From Archangium violaceum (GTDB lineage: Bacteria > Myxococcota > Myxococcia > Myxococcales > Myxococcaceae): a stretch of 64,000 nucleotides of DNA. The DNA is taken from contig NZ_CP069338.1 of assembly GCF_016859125.1 (NCBI RefSeq), positions 4,899,501 through 4,963,500 of the forward strand, given 5' to 3'. Under the pieces are notes generated by a model that was not told where the DNA came from, searched no databases, and saw nothing but the letters and a program-made list of their open reading frames with translations. Positions 17,781 through 26,199 of the stretch are shown in pieces. Numbering within the stretch: position 1 is the first letter of the stretch; each line of letters begins with the position of its first letter. A program made the translations under genes and the position numbers.

Positions 17781-19712
17781 ATGAACAATCATAGTCAAAA
17801 GAACGCGTCGCTTCAAACGCAGCTCAATACCGCAACCGCAGTGCCGATGAGTGCGCAGAGAAACGCTCAGGGCACCAACCGCAATCAGCACGGGGCGACG
17901 CGTCAGCTCCTGCGGGCGATCGTGGTGGATCCCGTCTACAAGGCCATGCGGGAGCAGGTGGCGCCCTTGACCAACTGCAAGCTGCTGCGCGTGGCGGTGG
18001 AGTCCATCATTGCCGCGATGCCGGAGGAGCCCGAGCTCGGGCGCACGCTGTGCCACCTGCTGCTGTGCACGAAATGGACGCGGAAGCGGCGGGCCTCCAT
18101 GCCGGGGAACTTCGCCGCGACCATCATCGACTCCTACGTGAAGAACGCGCGAGAGGCGGTGGCCCAGGCGCAGCAGAGCGGCAGCCTGAAGCCGCTCGCG
18201 CAGTTCCAGCACATCGACGAGGAGTTCGAGGCGCTGGGGCTGACGCTGCCGGCGAGGCATGTGAAGTCCTCGCCCCAGGAGCGGGTGGAGGCTCGGCTGG
18301 GCATGGTCGGCGAGGACGACATTATGAAGCACCCGCCCGAGGACTTCCTCTTCGATGCGCGGGAGTGCAAGTGGTACCAGCTGAACCGCCGGGGCGAGTG
18401 GATGGGGCCCTACTCGGACACGGCCTTCAGCAACCGTCTGCTGAAGCTGGGCCTGCCGCGCCCCAAGCATGACGTCTTCAAGATGTACGTGGAGCAGTAC
18501 GATCGGGCCGAGCCCCTGTTCGACACCCGCGCGAAGTTCGTCAAGCGCAACGGGGAAGGCATTCGGAACACCTACGTGCGCTCGCCTCTGGTGCCCGAGC
18601 GGGGGACGTGGTTCCGCATCTGGCGGGTGCTGCTCAATCTCGTGGGCGGCAACTACGAGCACCTGGAGTACCTGCTGGACTGGCTCGCCGCGCCGCTCCA
18701 GTCGCTCCACTTCAAGGGACAGCCCCTGAAGATGGGTACGGCCATCATCTTCCACGGGGACGAGGGCTCGGGGAAGGGGACCCTGGAGCGCATCATCTGC
18801 CTCATCTACGGCCGTTGGAACGTGGCCCTCCTCGGCCAGAACGCGCTCGAGAGCCGCTTCCACGAGCAGCTCGTCGACAAGCTGTTCGTGGTGGCCAACG
18901 AGGTCATCTCCTCCACCAACCGCTCGGCCGAGACACAGAACCTGCTGAAGCCCTGGGTGACGGACGAGGAGATTCCGTTGGAGGCCAAGCACAAGGCGGC
19001 CACCAAGGTGCCGAACCGCTTCAACATCATCTTCACCTCCAACGACGAGAAGCCTGTCATCGTGCCGAAGAAGGACCGGCGCTACACCGTCTTCAAGACG
19101 GGCCTCCGGCTTCCGCAGAAGTTGAGCGAGGCCCTGTACGCCGACCTCGACGGGCCGCAGCTCGAGGTGGCGGCGTTCTATTGGCACCTGTTGCACCGGA
19201 AGGTGCGGGTGAAGGTGGGGCAGGTGCTGGACACCGAGGCGCGTCGCGAGGTGCAGGCGGCCACCGCTTCCTCCGACGAGAAGTTCGTCGCCGCTCTCAA
19301 GCAGGAGGGGTGGTGGGCCCTGAGCGCGCCGTGGGCCGACGAGCAGCATCCGAAGCACTCGGGTGACACCGGCTTCAACAAGGTGGTGGAGAACACCAAC
19401 GAAGGGGATGCCGTGCTCACCAGCCGCCTCAGCGAGGTGTACCAGCACTTCTGCCGCCGCAACGCTCTCAAGGCACGTGACTCGGTGCAGCTCGCTAAGA
19501 CGGTCAAGGCGGAGGTTCCCGGCGCGCGGTCCAAGCAGAAGAAACTCGGGGGCGTGCCGCGCCAGATGTGGTTCGGCCTGCCGATGATGCCGCCGGAAAC
19601 GAAGGCTGACGTCATCCCGCTGCCGATGGTGCAGCAGGCCCCGGTGGAACGCACGGAGCGGCCCGCGGAATCGGCGGTGGACGACGCGGACTTCGGGACG
19701 GACGCCGCGTAG
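17781..19712 (+). CDS. SF3 primase-helicase (D5 / DUF5906-like)
   Basis: A 643-residue protein. The N-terminal 30 residues are Asn/Gln/Thr rich. Residues about 180-300 (FLFDARECKWYQLNRRGEW) resemble the D5-N region. The SF3 helicase core has Walker A FHGDEGSGKGT (Lys332), Walker B LFVVANEV, sensor-1 FNIIFTSNDEKPVIV and an arginine finger region KKDRRYTVF. Such proteins are the replicative helicases of phage satellites, phages and plasmids, loading at an origin next to a primase. Here it implies autonomous or rolling replication of the excised island. The C-terminal 100 residues may bind DNA (RLSEVYQHFCRRNALKARDS). A weak ribosome site precedes ATG 17781. Confidence 0.88.
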   Translation: MNNHSQKNASLQTQLNTATAVPMSAQRNAQGTNRNQHGATRQLLRAIVVDPVYKAMREQVAPLTNCKLLRVAVESIIAAMPEEPELGRTLCHLLLCTKWTRKRRASMPGNFAATIIDSYVKNAREAVAQAQQSGSLKPLAQFQHIDEEFEALGLTLPARHVKSSPQERVEARLGMVGEDDIMKHPPEDFLFDARECKWYQLNRRGEWMGPYSDTAFSNRLLKLGLPRPKHDVFKMYVEQYDRAEPLFDTRAKFVKRNGEGIRNTYVRSPLVPERGTWFRIWRVLLNLVGGNYEHLEYLLDWLAAPLQSLHFKGQPLKMGTAIIFHGDEGSGKGTLERIICLIYGRWNVALLGQNALESRFHEQLVDKLFVVANEVISSTNRSAETQNLLKPWVTDEEIPLEAKHKAATKVPNRFNIIFTSNDEKPVIVPKKDRRYTVFKTGLRLPQKLSEALYADLDGPQLEVAAFYWHLLHRKVRVKVGQVLDTEARREVQAATASSDEKFVAALKQEGWWALSAPWADEQHPKHSGDTGFNKVVENTNEGDAVLTSRLSEVYQHFCRRNALKARDSVQLAKTVKAEVPGARSKQKKLGGVPRQMWFGLPMMPPETKADVIPLPMVQQAPVERTERPAESAVDDADFGTDAA

Positions 19713-20125
19713 GTCTCGAATTCACATAAGAGTTTGCCCCGCCCGTCGTGACGGGCCCCTCCAGTTCCTGAGACCTCCTGCGGCCAAACCCAGGAGGTGT
19801 TCCGTGTAGTTGGAGAAGGAGCTGGAGCAGTTTCAGCAGGAGGCGCAGCGGTTGATGGCGGGCCGGCGCAGTGGCTCGCTGCCATTCCCCGAGGCGCTAC
19901 GCGCCTTCGCGGTGCGCCGCAAATTCTTCAAGGCGGCGAAGGGCAGGCGACGACCTCTCCTTGGCCCTTGCCGCAGCCCTGGCGCTATTCGCTGCGCCTG
20001 CTCCCACCCCAAGTGGATCAGGTATGCTTGCCTGGGGCTCATGAGCGGTGGGCCCCCATCACCAAGAGGCAGAGCGAACATTTACTCACCATGCGTAATT
20101 ACCGAACACCCACTGGAGCACAGTA
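19713..20125. other. 413-base gap with a short hairpin and a gene relic
   Basis: GCCCGTC-GT-GACGGGC at 19741-19756 is a 7-bp hairpin 29 bases after the helicase stop and may end its transcript. GGAGG at 19794 followed by GTG-TAG begins what looks like a decayed gene (see the next entry). Nothing else recognised. Confidence 0.4.
19810..19947 (+). pseudogene. Relic of a transposase-accessory-like gene
   Basis: The frame reads LEKELEQFQQEAQRLMAGRR then SGSLPFPEALRAFAVRRKFF, which resembles the N-terminus of helper proteins found with some myxobacterial transposases. A strong AGGAGG site precedes a GTG that is followed at once by TAG, and the frame loses all similarity after about 45 codons. I read it as a decayed fragment; the family assignment is weak. 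Confidence 0.3.
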
Positions 20126-20986
20126 ATGGACCAACACGCCTGGAGCCAGGATGACGACCTCGTCGCCTTTTACCTGTACAAATTCGGTACGGAGCGGCTC
20201 CCGTTTGACATGCCCACCATCGCGGAGCGGCGGGGTATCAAGCCGGAGAGCATGGACATGCGGATCAGAAACTTCGAGGCGTACGCGGGAACAGGCGGAC
20301 TGGTAAATATTGCACAGAAATCCGTGCGGGTCTTCGCGCAGTACAGGGACACCCCCGAGCCCGAGCTTCGGAACCTCGCATTCCCTGAACTGGCCCAGAT
20401 GAATCTTCCAGACATCGCTGAGTACGTGTGGGCAAACAGTCACGTGATCGCATTCGGGGAAGCAAGTGAGTGGGATGCCGCGCTCTTCACCGAGCCGTGG
20501 TGGCAAGAAAGCGGGGCAAGAGAAATAGACTGGGCAGCGTACGGCCCTGGATGGTACTGGTTCCTGTCGGATATGCGGTATGAGGAACTAGCTGAACTCG
20601 ACAGGCCGACGTCGCTTCCCCAGAAAGGCTGCAATATGGGGGCGCTCGTGCGTGAGCACCTGTCTATTTTTGGGCAGGAGTTGTTATGCAAGCCTGATTC
20701 CAGCGGCATGCTCGTGCTGTACAACGGGCACGAGCAACAGGTTTCTTCGCGCGTGCGAGCACATTTCACGCTGGGCAACGACAGGACGGGTGCGCTCGGG
20801 CTGCGGCACTACGGCATCAGCGCACGGCGCTGGGCGCTGCGTGTTTTTTCGAACCCGTGCCTGACGCAGCAGGGCGACGCTGTGTCGCAAAAAATCAGAA
20901 CTCTGATGCAATCGAAAGCCGGGCGCTGTTCAATTGAAAGCGCGTGGAGAGCTGTGCACGGCTGGCCTGTCCTCTGTAAAGAGTAG
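20126..20986 (+). CDS. Protein with N-terminal DNA-binding-like and C-terminal GIY-YIG-like domains
   Basis: A 286-residue protein, noticeably lower in GC than its neighbours. Residues 5-75 (DDDLVAFYLYKFGTERLP, TIAERRGIKPESMDMRIRNF) look like a Myb/HTH-type DNA-binding start seen in several bacterial nucleases. Residues about 150-245 have a GIY-YIG pattern: GWYWFLSD, VLYNGHEQQVSSRVRAHF (the YIG segment with conserved Arg), GALGLRHYGISARRWALRVF. If active, it would be a sequence-directed endonuclease. The YNG in place of YIG and the absence of an obvious catalytic Glu are cautions. It is followed by a strong terminator and is probably monocistronic and recently acquired. Confidence 0.5.
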   Translation: MDQHAWSQDDDLVAFYLYKFGTERLPFDMPTIAERRGIKPESMDMRIRNFEAYAGTGGLVNIAQKSVRVFAQYRDTPEPELRNLAFPELAQMNLPDIAEYVWANSHVIAFGEASEWDAALFTEPWWQESGAREIDWAAYGPGWYWFLSDMRYEELAELDRPTSLPQKGCNMGALVREHLSIFGQELLCKPDSSGMLVLYNGHEQQVSSRVRAHFTLGNDRTGALGLRHYGISARRWALRVFSNPCLTQQGDAVSQKIRTLMQSKAGRCSIESAWRAVHGWPVLCKE

Positions 20987-21027
20987 TAGCTGTCGTGAAG
21001 CTCACGAACTCGCCGCGTGCAGGAGGG

Positions 21028-21058
21028 CGCCTCGGGATGTCGCCGAGGCGTTTTCTTT
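21028..21058 (+). terminator. Intrinsic terminator
   Basis: Stem CGCCTCGG (21028-21035) pairs with CCGAGGCG (21043-21050), followed by TTTTCTTTT. It lies 42 bases after the stop of the gene at 20126 and separates it from the iteron region. Confidence 0.85.
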
Positions 21059-21155
21059 TGGAGGGGGCGGCGGCGCGCTCGCGTAGCCACGGCTGGACGT
21101 GGCGGGCTGCCGAGGTAGGGGCTGAGCGATGGTCCCGGAGGTCCCTCAGGCGGTC

Positions 21156-21480
21156 CCGGTAAGAAGGACGGAGCGGGTGGTAAGGCGTCTCACTCGCAGG
21201 CCCTACTGACCGTCTTACCGCGAGCCCACCTGTAATTTCAGGTGGTTAGGCCGGCATCGCAGGCGGGTAAGGCGGGTAAGGCGTTTGCGCAAGAATCTTG
21301 CTGCTGGCGCAGCGCCCCTCTCCTGGGACGGAGTCTTCAATCTATGGAGGAAATAGGAGTAGACGTCTTACCCGTCTTACCGGAGGGGTAAAGGCCAATA
21401 AATACAATGGTTTAGGTGGCGGTAAGAGGTAAGGCGCTGGTCTGAAGCGAGCCACCTTACCTGCGTTGACGTCTTACCGA
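21156..21480. repeat. Iteron cluster GGTAAGRCG, candidate replication origin
   Basis: GGTAAG-type units occur at 21158, 21179, 21266, 21275, 21421 and 21428 on the plus strand. The complementary CGTCTTACC occurs at 21211, 21364, 21373 and 21470, with a variant (CCACCTTACC) at 21452. Two pairs are exact 9-bp tandem repeats (21266-21283 and 21364-21381). A 7-bp perfect hairpin CCACCTG/CAGGTGG sits at 21226-21245, and an A+T-rich stretch (ATAAATACAATGGTTTAG) at 21398-21415. No gene fits here. Repeated short sites plus an AT-rich segment and a hairpin are what an iteron-regulated origin looks like. The RepA-type ATPase, SF3 helicase and RHH-like genes upstream support this reading. Function is inference. 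Confidence 0.65.
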
Positions 21481-21663
21481 CGTCTGCGGCAGCCCTCCCC
21501 TCCGCAGCAGCACCTCAGCACGTATGCATGCGCCAGCACGCCGTACCTGGCCGCTCCTGAGCCTCGGGGGTTCCCGCTGGCTCCCCCGGCTCCGGACGCG
21601 TCTGCGGCCCGGCCAGGGCCCTCCCAGGGGCTCTCCGAGTCGTCATCACCACGGCAACCGGGT

Positions 21664-21858
21664 GTGGACGTCGTGACCTATATCTTGGGGATGCTCCATC
21701 ACCTCCTCGTCCTCCTCCGCGGCCCCCTGGCCACCGACACCCTCCACCAGCAGCGCGTCCAGTTCGATCTCCTTCAGTCCCAGATGGAGGTCGTGCTCGC
21801 TGGTCTCCGGCGTGGCGATATCTCCATTGAGGACTTCTTGGTGCAGCGGGAGGAGTAG
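21664..21858 (+). CDS. Hypothetical small protein
   Basis: The frame is open from within the iteron cluster to 21858. The part after GTG 21664 (residues MLHHLLVLLRGPL through DISIEDFLVQREE) has a protein-like helix pattern; upstream of it the frame is Pro/Ala/Ser rich and may not be translated. The start is therefore uncertain. No domain recognised. Confidence 0.35.
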   Translation: MDVVTYILGMLHHLLVLLRGPLATDTLHQQRVQFDLLQSQMEVVLAGLRRGDISIEDFLVQREE

Positions 21859-22049
21859 GAATGACGGGTCCCGCGCTTCGTAGGAAATAGCTAGGTTACC
21901 TCTAACGAATACACGCGTCCTCCCCGCGAGACACGTCCGCCCTTCGTGCGCGCGTGGACCCTGCTGGCGTAAGCGGGCGGCGGGGCGGCGGTTTCCGAAG
22001 GAATTAGCATTGCACCGGGCTTCCACTCACTTCGTCCTAATATTCTGGG

Positions 22050-22520
22050 ATGAAACCGAAGACCGTGGAGTCCATCCCAGCCATCTCCAACGTCCACGAG
22101 CTGCCGGTCGTCCGTCCACCTGCGCGCGTTGAGGAAACGACGCCTCGGCTGGCGCTCTCGCCTGTCGAGACCGCGTCCGTGACGCAGCTGCTGGCCGGTG
22201 GCGAGGAGGCGATGCTCGACCACGTCCGTGCCCGGGCAGGGGCCTTCGCCTCGGCAGATGGCGACGGGGTGCGCTTGCGCTCTTTGGCTCGATCCGCAGC
22301 GCTCGCGGAGGTCAACATGGGGCAGCTGGCCGCTCTGCTTTCCGCGGCCCTGTCGCAGCGGGATGAGCCTGGCGCCAAGCTGCTGGACAAGCTCCTCACG
22401 AGCGCCACCAAGCGCTTCACGATGCTGATGGACGAGCTACGTGCGGAACGCCAGGGCGGCCGGCGCAGCGTGCTGGTCGTGGGGGCCGCGCAGCACGTCC
22501 ACGTGGGGGTAGGGGAGTGA
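22050..22520 (+). CDS. Hypothetical island protein
   Basis: A 156-residue protein from ATG 22050. Residues 1-45 are Pro/Val rich and probably disordered; residues 48-140 are helical (VTQLLAGGEEAMLDHVRARA, MGQLAALLSAALSQRD, LLDKLLTSATKRFTMLMDEL). It may be a phage-terminase-small-like or accessory helical protein, but no family is certain. Its stop overlaps the next start by 1 base (TGATG), so the two are coupled. Confidence 0.55.
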   Translation: MKPKTVESIPAISNVHELPVVRPPARVEETTPRLALSPVETASVTQLLAGGEEAMLDHVRARAGAFASADGDGVRLRSLARSAALAEVNMGQLAALLSAALSQRDEPGAKLLDKLLTSATKRFTMLMDELRAERQGGRRSVLVVGAAQHVHVGVGE

Positions 22521-22915
22521 TGGCCATGGACCTGACCAGCTCCGCCCCTCGTCCACGCCGGCCCCGTCGACAGGTGTGGTACCGCGACGACCTGGTTCGG
22601 GTATCCATTGCCGGCCTTCGCGGCCGCTTCACGCCCCAGCGCTTCCGGAGCCTCTCGACGGTGCAGCTCGAGCATGCCGGACACCTCGTCGAGGTTCGCA
22701 TCGTCCAGCAGCCCTGTCCTACCGCGCACGGTGGCGCTCGGCGATGGCTCCTCTGCCCGCGGTGTGGCGGCCGGGCGCAAACGGTCGGGTGCCATCCTGA
22801 GCTCGGCTGGGCGTGTCCTGCGTCGAGGTGCGTAGGTGGGTGGAAAGGGAGGACAAGGCGGACGCTACCCGGCCCGGAGGACGGTGCGCAGGCGGGCGAT
22901 CCTGTCTCCCGTTGA
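22520..22915 (+). CDS. Zinc-ribbon protein
   Basis: A 131-residue basic protein starting at the ATG overlapping the preceding stop (GTG 22517 is an alternative). Residues about 78-108 (LCPRCGGRAQTVGCHPELGW then ACPASRC) hold CxxC...CxxxxC pairs of a zinc ribbon, as in phage/plasmid single-strand or transposase-associated binding proteins. The rest is Arg rich. It likely binds nucleic acid with the upstream partner. Confidence 0.5.
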   Translation: MAMDLTSSAPRPRRPRRQVWYRDDLVRVSIAGLRGRFTPQRFRSLSTVQLEHAGHLVEVRIVQQPCPTAHGGARRWLLCPRCGGRAQTVGCHPELGWACPASRCVGGWKGRTRRTLPGPEDGAQAGDPVSR

Positions 22916-23078
22916 GGTGGACGACTCCTGCACCTGCGCTGGTGCGGGCGCAACCGGCGGCGCATCGAGGTACCCCCTTCGCTAGCCTCGACTACGGAGA
23001 GGGACGGAGCCTCAAAGGGCGCGAAATTTACGCCGTAAAGAATGCGCCCCTGCAGGGCTCCTGCATCGACGTGACGAG

Positions 23079-23213
23079 ATGGAACGGGCGCGCTACCGAG
23101 TATGCGACGTGGTGCTCTCGCGGGAGCGGCCCGAAGAGCGCGTCATCGTCGTTACCTCGCGGCCTGTGACGGGGTCGGGGCGCCGGTCAATCGTTCCGAG
23201 CGTGCGCGGATGA
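23079..23213 (+). CDS. 44-residue small protein
   Basis: Starts at ATG 23079 (MERARYRVCDVVLSRERPEE) and ends with TGA at 23211-23213, which overlaps the ATG of the next gene (ATGATG). The overlap is the main support. No domain is recognised. The ribosome site is poor (GACGAG), so translation is uncertain. Confidence 0.35.
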   Translation: MERARYRVCDVVLSRERPEERVIVVTSRPVTGSGRRSIVPSVRG

Positions 23214-23461
23214 TGGAGGAAGGGACTTGGCTGCTGGCTCATGGTGAAACGCTCGCCGAGCGGGTGAGGGGCGCGGAGCGGCAGCTGGCGTCGCTCTTCC
23301 ACGATCACCTTGCTGCGGTGCTACTCGGGCACGTCCCCCAGCGGCTCGACTTCCGGGACTTCGTCACGCGGATGGACGTGAGCGGCACGCTGGACGGCAA
23401 GTACGAGAAGGACGTGGCCGACGAGCTGCGGCAGTGGTACTCCGACCGCCCGCGAAGGTGA
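23210..23461 (+). CDS. Hypothetical small helical protein
   Basis: An 83-residue protein (MMEEGTWLLAHGETLAERVR at the start) with acidic helices and an RLDFRDFVTRMDVSGTLDGK middle segment. ATG 23210 or 23213 overlaps the preceding stop. Just after its TGA the same frame stays open for another 59 codons with protein-like content (VLELDAVDGAEPMAERMLR, WVEQRALWAELRAP), which suggests the stop may have arisen recently within a longer gene. Function unknown. Confidence 0.45.
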   Translation: MMEEGTWLLAHGETLAERVRGAERQLASLFHDHLAAVLLGHVPQRLDFRDFVTRMDVSGTLDGKYEKDVADELRQWYSDRPRR

Positions 23462-23791
23462 CCAAGCGAGCGCATAGCCCCTGCTGGGGAGGACGGACTG
23501 GCCAGCGTCCTCGAGCTCGACGCCGTCGACGGCGCGGAGCCGATGGCCGAGCGGATGCTCCGGGCGGTGGGCCACGCCGGGAACTGGGTGGAGCAGCGGG
23601 CGCTGTGGGCGGAGCTGCGGGCGCCGGCGGGGTAGATTCGAGCGCCGCCTTCGGGTTTCGCCCCACCCTCACCGAGCCTCGCCGATCTTCATCGCGCTTG
23701 AGCGCTCTCCGTAGAGCGTGATACGGTGGCGCCGCGTCCGAGGTGGGCACGAGCGGGAGTCCTGCGTCTTTCGCCCTGCTGGAGCCGGTCA
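23462..23791. other. 330-base gap before the HTH gene
   Basis: The first half (23462-23634) is the in-frame, protein-like continuation of the preceding gene and has no good start codon. The second half should carry the promoter of the HTH/hsd operon; AGCGCTCTCCGTAGAGCG at 23700-23717 is a short inverted repeat there. Confidence 0.35.
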
Positions 23792-23998
23792 ATGCACGAG
23801 CAAGAGCCCTGGGTGTCGGTGGATGAGGTCGCCAAGCACCTCGGCATCGCCAAGGACACGGTCTACCGGTGGATCGAGTCGAAGTCCCTGCCGGCGCACC
23901 GGGTCGGGCGCCTGTGGAAGTTCAAGCTATCGCAGGTCGACGAGTGGATTGAGGCAGGCGGTGCTGCGGAGCCCGAAGGCAACGAGGAGCAGGGGTGA
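23792..23998 (+). CDS. Excisionase-family helix-turn-helix protein (hsd-associated)
   Basis: A 68-residue MerR/Xis-like winged helix: PWVSVDEVAKHLGIAKDTVY then RWIESKSLPAHRVGRLWKFK. Such one-domain proteins are often the first gene of restriction or BREX-like loci and probably act as transcriptional regulators. ATG 23792 is chosen because the domain starts there; ribosome site GGAG lies 10 bases upstream. The hsdR start is 230 bases downstream on the same strand. Confidence 0.75.
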   Translation: MHEQEPWVSVDEVAKHLGIAKDTVYRWIESKSLPAHRVGRLWKFKLSQVDEWIEAGGAAEPEGNEEQG

Positions 23999-24459
23999 AC
24001 AGAAACTCGACAACACAGCGTCGTCAGCAGCACGGCCGGCGGACAGACGGCAAGAATAACCGCCCCGCGCTCAGGCGACGACGCCTGTCGAGAGCGGCCA
24101 ACCTCGCCCCGGCTGGATTGAACCTGCGTGCGACGCCTGCCTCCCGAACCGTGGGTCGTCGGGCTCGTTGACACGCACGCGAATGCGCATTCGCGAATGC
24201 GCATTGCAAAGACTGAACGAGGCCACCGATGAACTCAGCCGAACGCCAACTCGAAGAGTCGCTCATCTCCAGGCTCGTGGGCCTCAAGTACGAGTACCGC
24301 GAAGATATTCGCGACCGCGATGCCCTCGAACGCAACTTCCGCCAGAAGTTCGAGAAGCTCAACCATGTCAACCTCACCGACGGCGAGTTCAAGCGACTCC
24401 TCGATGAGCTCGTCACCCCGGACGTGTACGAAGCTGCACGCGCCCTGCGAAACCGTGAG

Positions 24460-26199
24460 CCCACCATATTCGCGACGACTGGCTCAAGACATGCATGAAG
24501 GCTGAGGTCGAGCGCGTTGGGTTGAGTTATCGGGCACAAGGCAGAGGAAGCCCGCCCCGGGGCAGCGGGTAGCAAGCAGGAGGAGATGGAGAGGGGAGTG
24601 GGGAGAGTGCGACACGTGAGCTGCAATTGACTCCAGGCAGCTACGTGATGTGCGCTGTGCTCAGCGAGCCCAGCTTCGTCCACAGCTTCTGCCAGAGGCT
24701 GGCCGACTCCCGGCCAATGACCAGCACCACTCTTCTGGCGTGTAACAGCACCCGCGCGGCTACTTTGAGCACCCGCTCGCGCACACGGAGCAGCCCCCAG
24801 CCCTCGCCCGTGGCCTGCTCCATCAGCACGCGCGCGGCGTGCACCAGGTTGTAGGCCAGGGCATTGAGCAACAGGCGTACCTCGTTGTTGGCGAAGGCGT
24901 CGATGGACACCGAGCGCTGGACGGGCGGCTGCCCCCGGTACTTGGACTTGGGCCGTCTGGCCGAGGAGAGCGCCGGGGCCAGCACGTCCATGAGCTCTCC
25001 GAAGTGGCCCTCCGCCGTGCCGCGTTGGCGGTAGTGCTCCAGCAGCGCCTGTGCCGGCATCTGCTCCTTGCTCCAGCTCGTCACCAGCCAGAAGGCGTGC
25101 GGGAAGAGCTCGTCCTTCCTCTCCAGCACTACCAACACCACGCGCCGCGCACGGCTCCAGCCCTGCGCCTGGTACTCCCATTCGTACAGGTGGGTGCCCG
25201 GCTCCCCTGCGGCACTCCCGAATTCATGAAGCGCGGCAGCGCCGCCTCCCGCTGCAACACGCTGGTGTTGCGCACGCGCGCCACGTAGGGCGTGCCTCGC
25301 TCCTCCAGCTTCGCCAGCAGCTTCTCCTCGGGAAAGCCCGCGTCGAAGCGCACCGCCGCCACCTCACACACCTCCTTCTCCACTCGCCCCAGCAACTCGT
25401 CGATGAATTCCAGCGCTCCATTGGCGCTGTGCACGTTTCCCTCGCGCAACCTCACGTCCAGCAGGTCTCCCGTCTCGGCGAGACTGGCGACAATCGGGTG
25501 GTACATGCGTACTCCGTAGTGCCCGTTGTACGCGCTGCCCTCCTGGTGCCCATGCACCTCCACCGGCAACCCGTCCACGTCCACCGTCACCTGCTTGAGC
25601 TTCTGGCCCTTGGGCTGCTGCGCCCTCAGCCTCCGCCCCGTCTGCCACACCAGCGCCTCGTGCAGCACCTTCCGGTTTTCCTCTCGCGCCAACATGGCCG
25701 TCAGCCGCGACAAGGTGGGCTGTGAGGCCAACCCCTCCGCTCCCCCCTCTTTCCCCCTCAGCGGCACGCTGCTCTTGCTGTCCGACACCGCCAACCTCAA
25801 CGCCGCGTCCCTCCTGAGCGCGTCCGCGTCGTCGTGGTCTCTCCACCCTTGCCCCAACAGCAGAAGGTCCGTGCGCACCAACTCCCTCAGCGAGTGGGTT
25901 ATCCGCTTCTCGTCTCGCGTGTCCGTCAACATCTCCCCCAGCCAGCGCGTCAGCCCCAACCGCTCGTCCACCTCCCTCAGCAGCACCGCACCTGCCTCCG
26001 ACGTCAACCGCTCCGCCCTCGCCTCCAGCTTCACGGAGCCGTTGAACTCCAGCCCGAAGTCGTTGAGGATTTCACCCATGACGCGCCTCCTGCCTTGTGG
26101 TGGTGGATGTCTGAACAACACCCCTCTACCACTCGGGAGGTCAGGCGCGTCACCCTCCTTTTCCGGTCATCCTCCTGCACCTCTCGTGAATAAGGCGGG
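24460..26199 (-). mobile_element. IS1380-family insertion, copy 1 (frameshifted)
   Basis: A 1740-bp element flanked by GTGAG at 24455-24459 and 26200-26204. Terminal inverted repeats match 13 of 16: CCCACCATATTCGCGA on the left and CCCGCCTTATTCACGA read inward from the right. It is nearly identical to the copy at 60776-62516 but one base shorter. The insertion interrupts hsdR. Confidence 0.93.
24641..26079 (-). pseudogene. IS1380 transposase, frameshifted copy
   Basis: Same protein as the intact transposase at 60896-62335. Near 25201-25211 a C run is one base short and an adjacent base differs, so the frame shifts after MNSGVP and the first part stops at 25129. The C-terminal part resumes in another frame to the stop at 24641. 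Loss of the C-terminal half of the catalytic domain should abolish activity. A few other substitutions (Ala to Ser, Gln to His near the end) separate the copies, so the duplication is recent. Confidence 0.9.

Noticed and set aside
21156-21480. CRISPR array
   Set aside because: Units are only about 9 bases, unevenly spaced and on both strands; no cas genes are present.
24641-26079. Programmed frameshift in the IS1380 transposase
   Set aside because: The other copy encodes the same protein in one frame, so the shift in this copy is a mutation.
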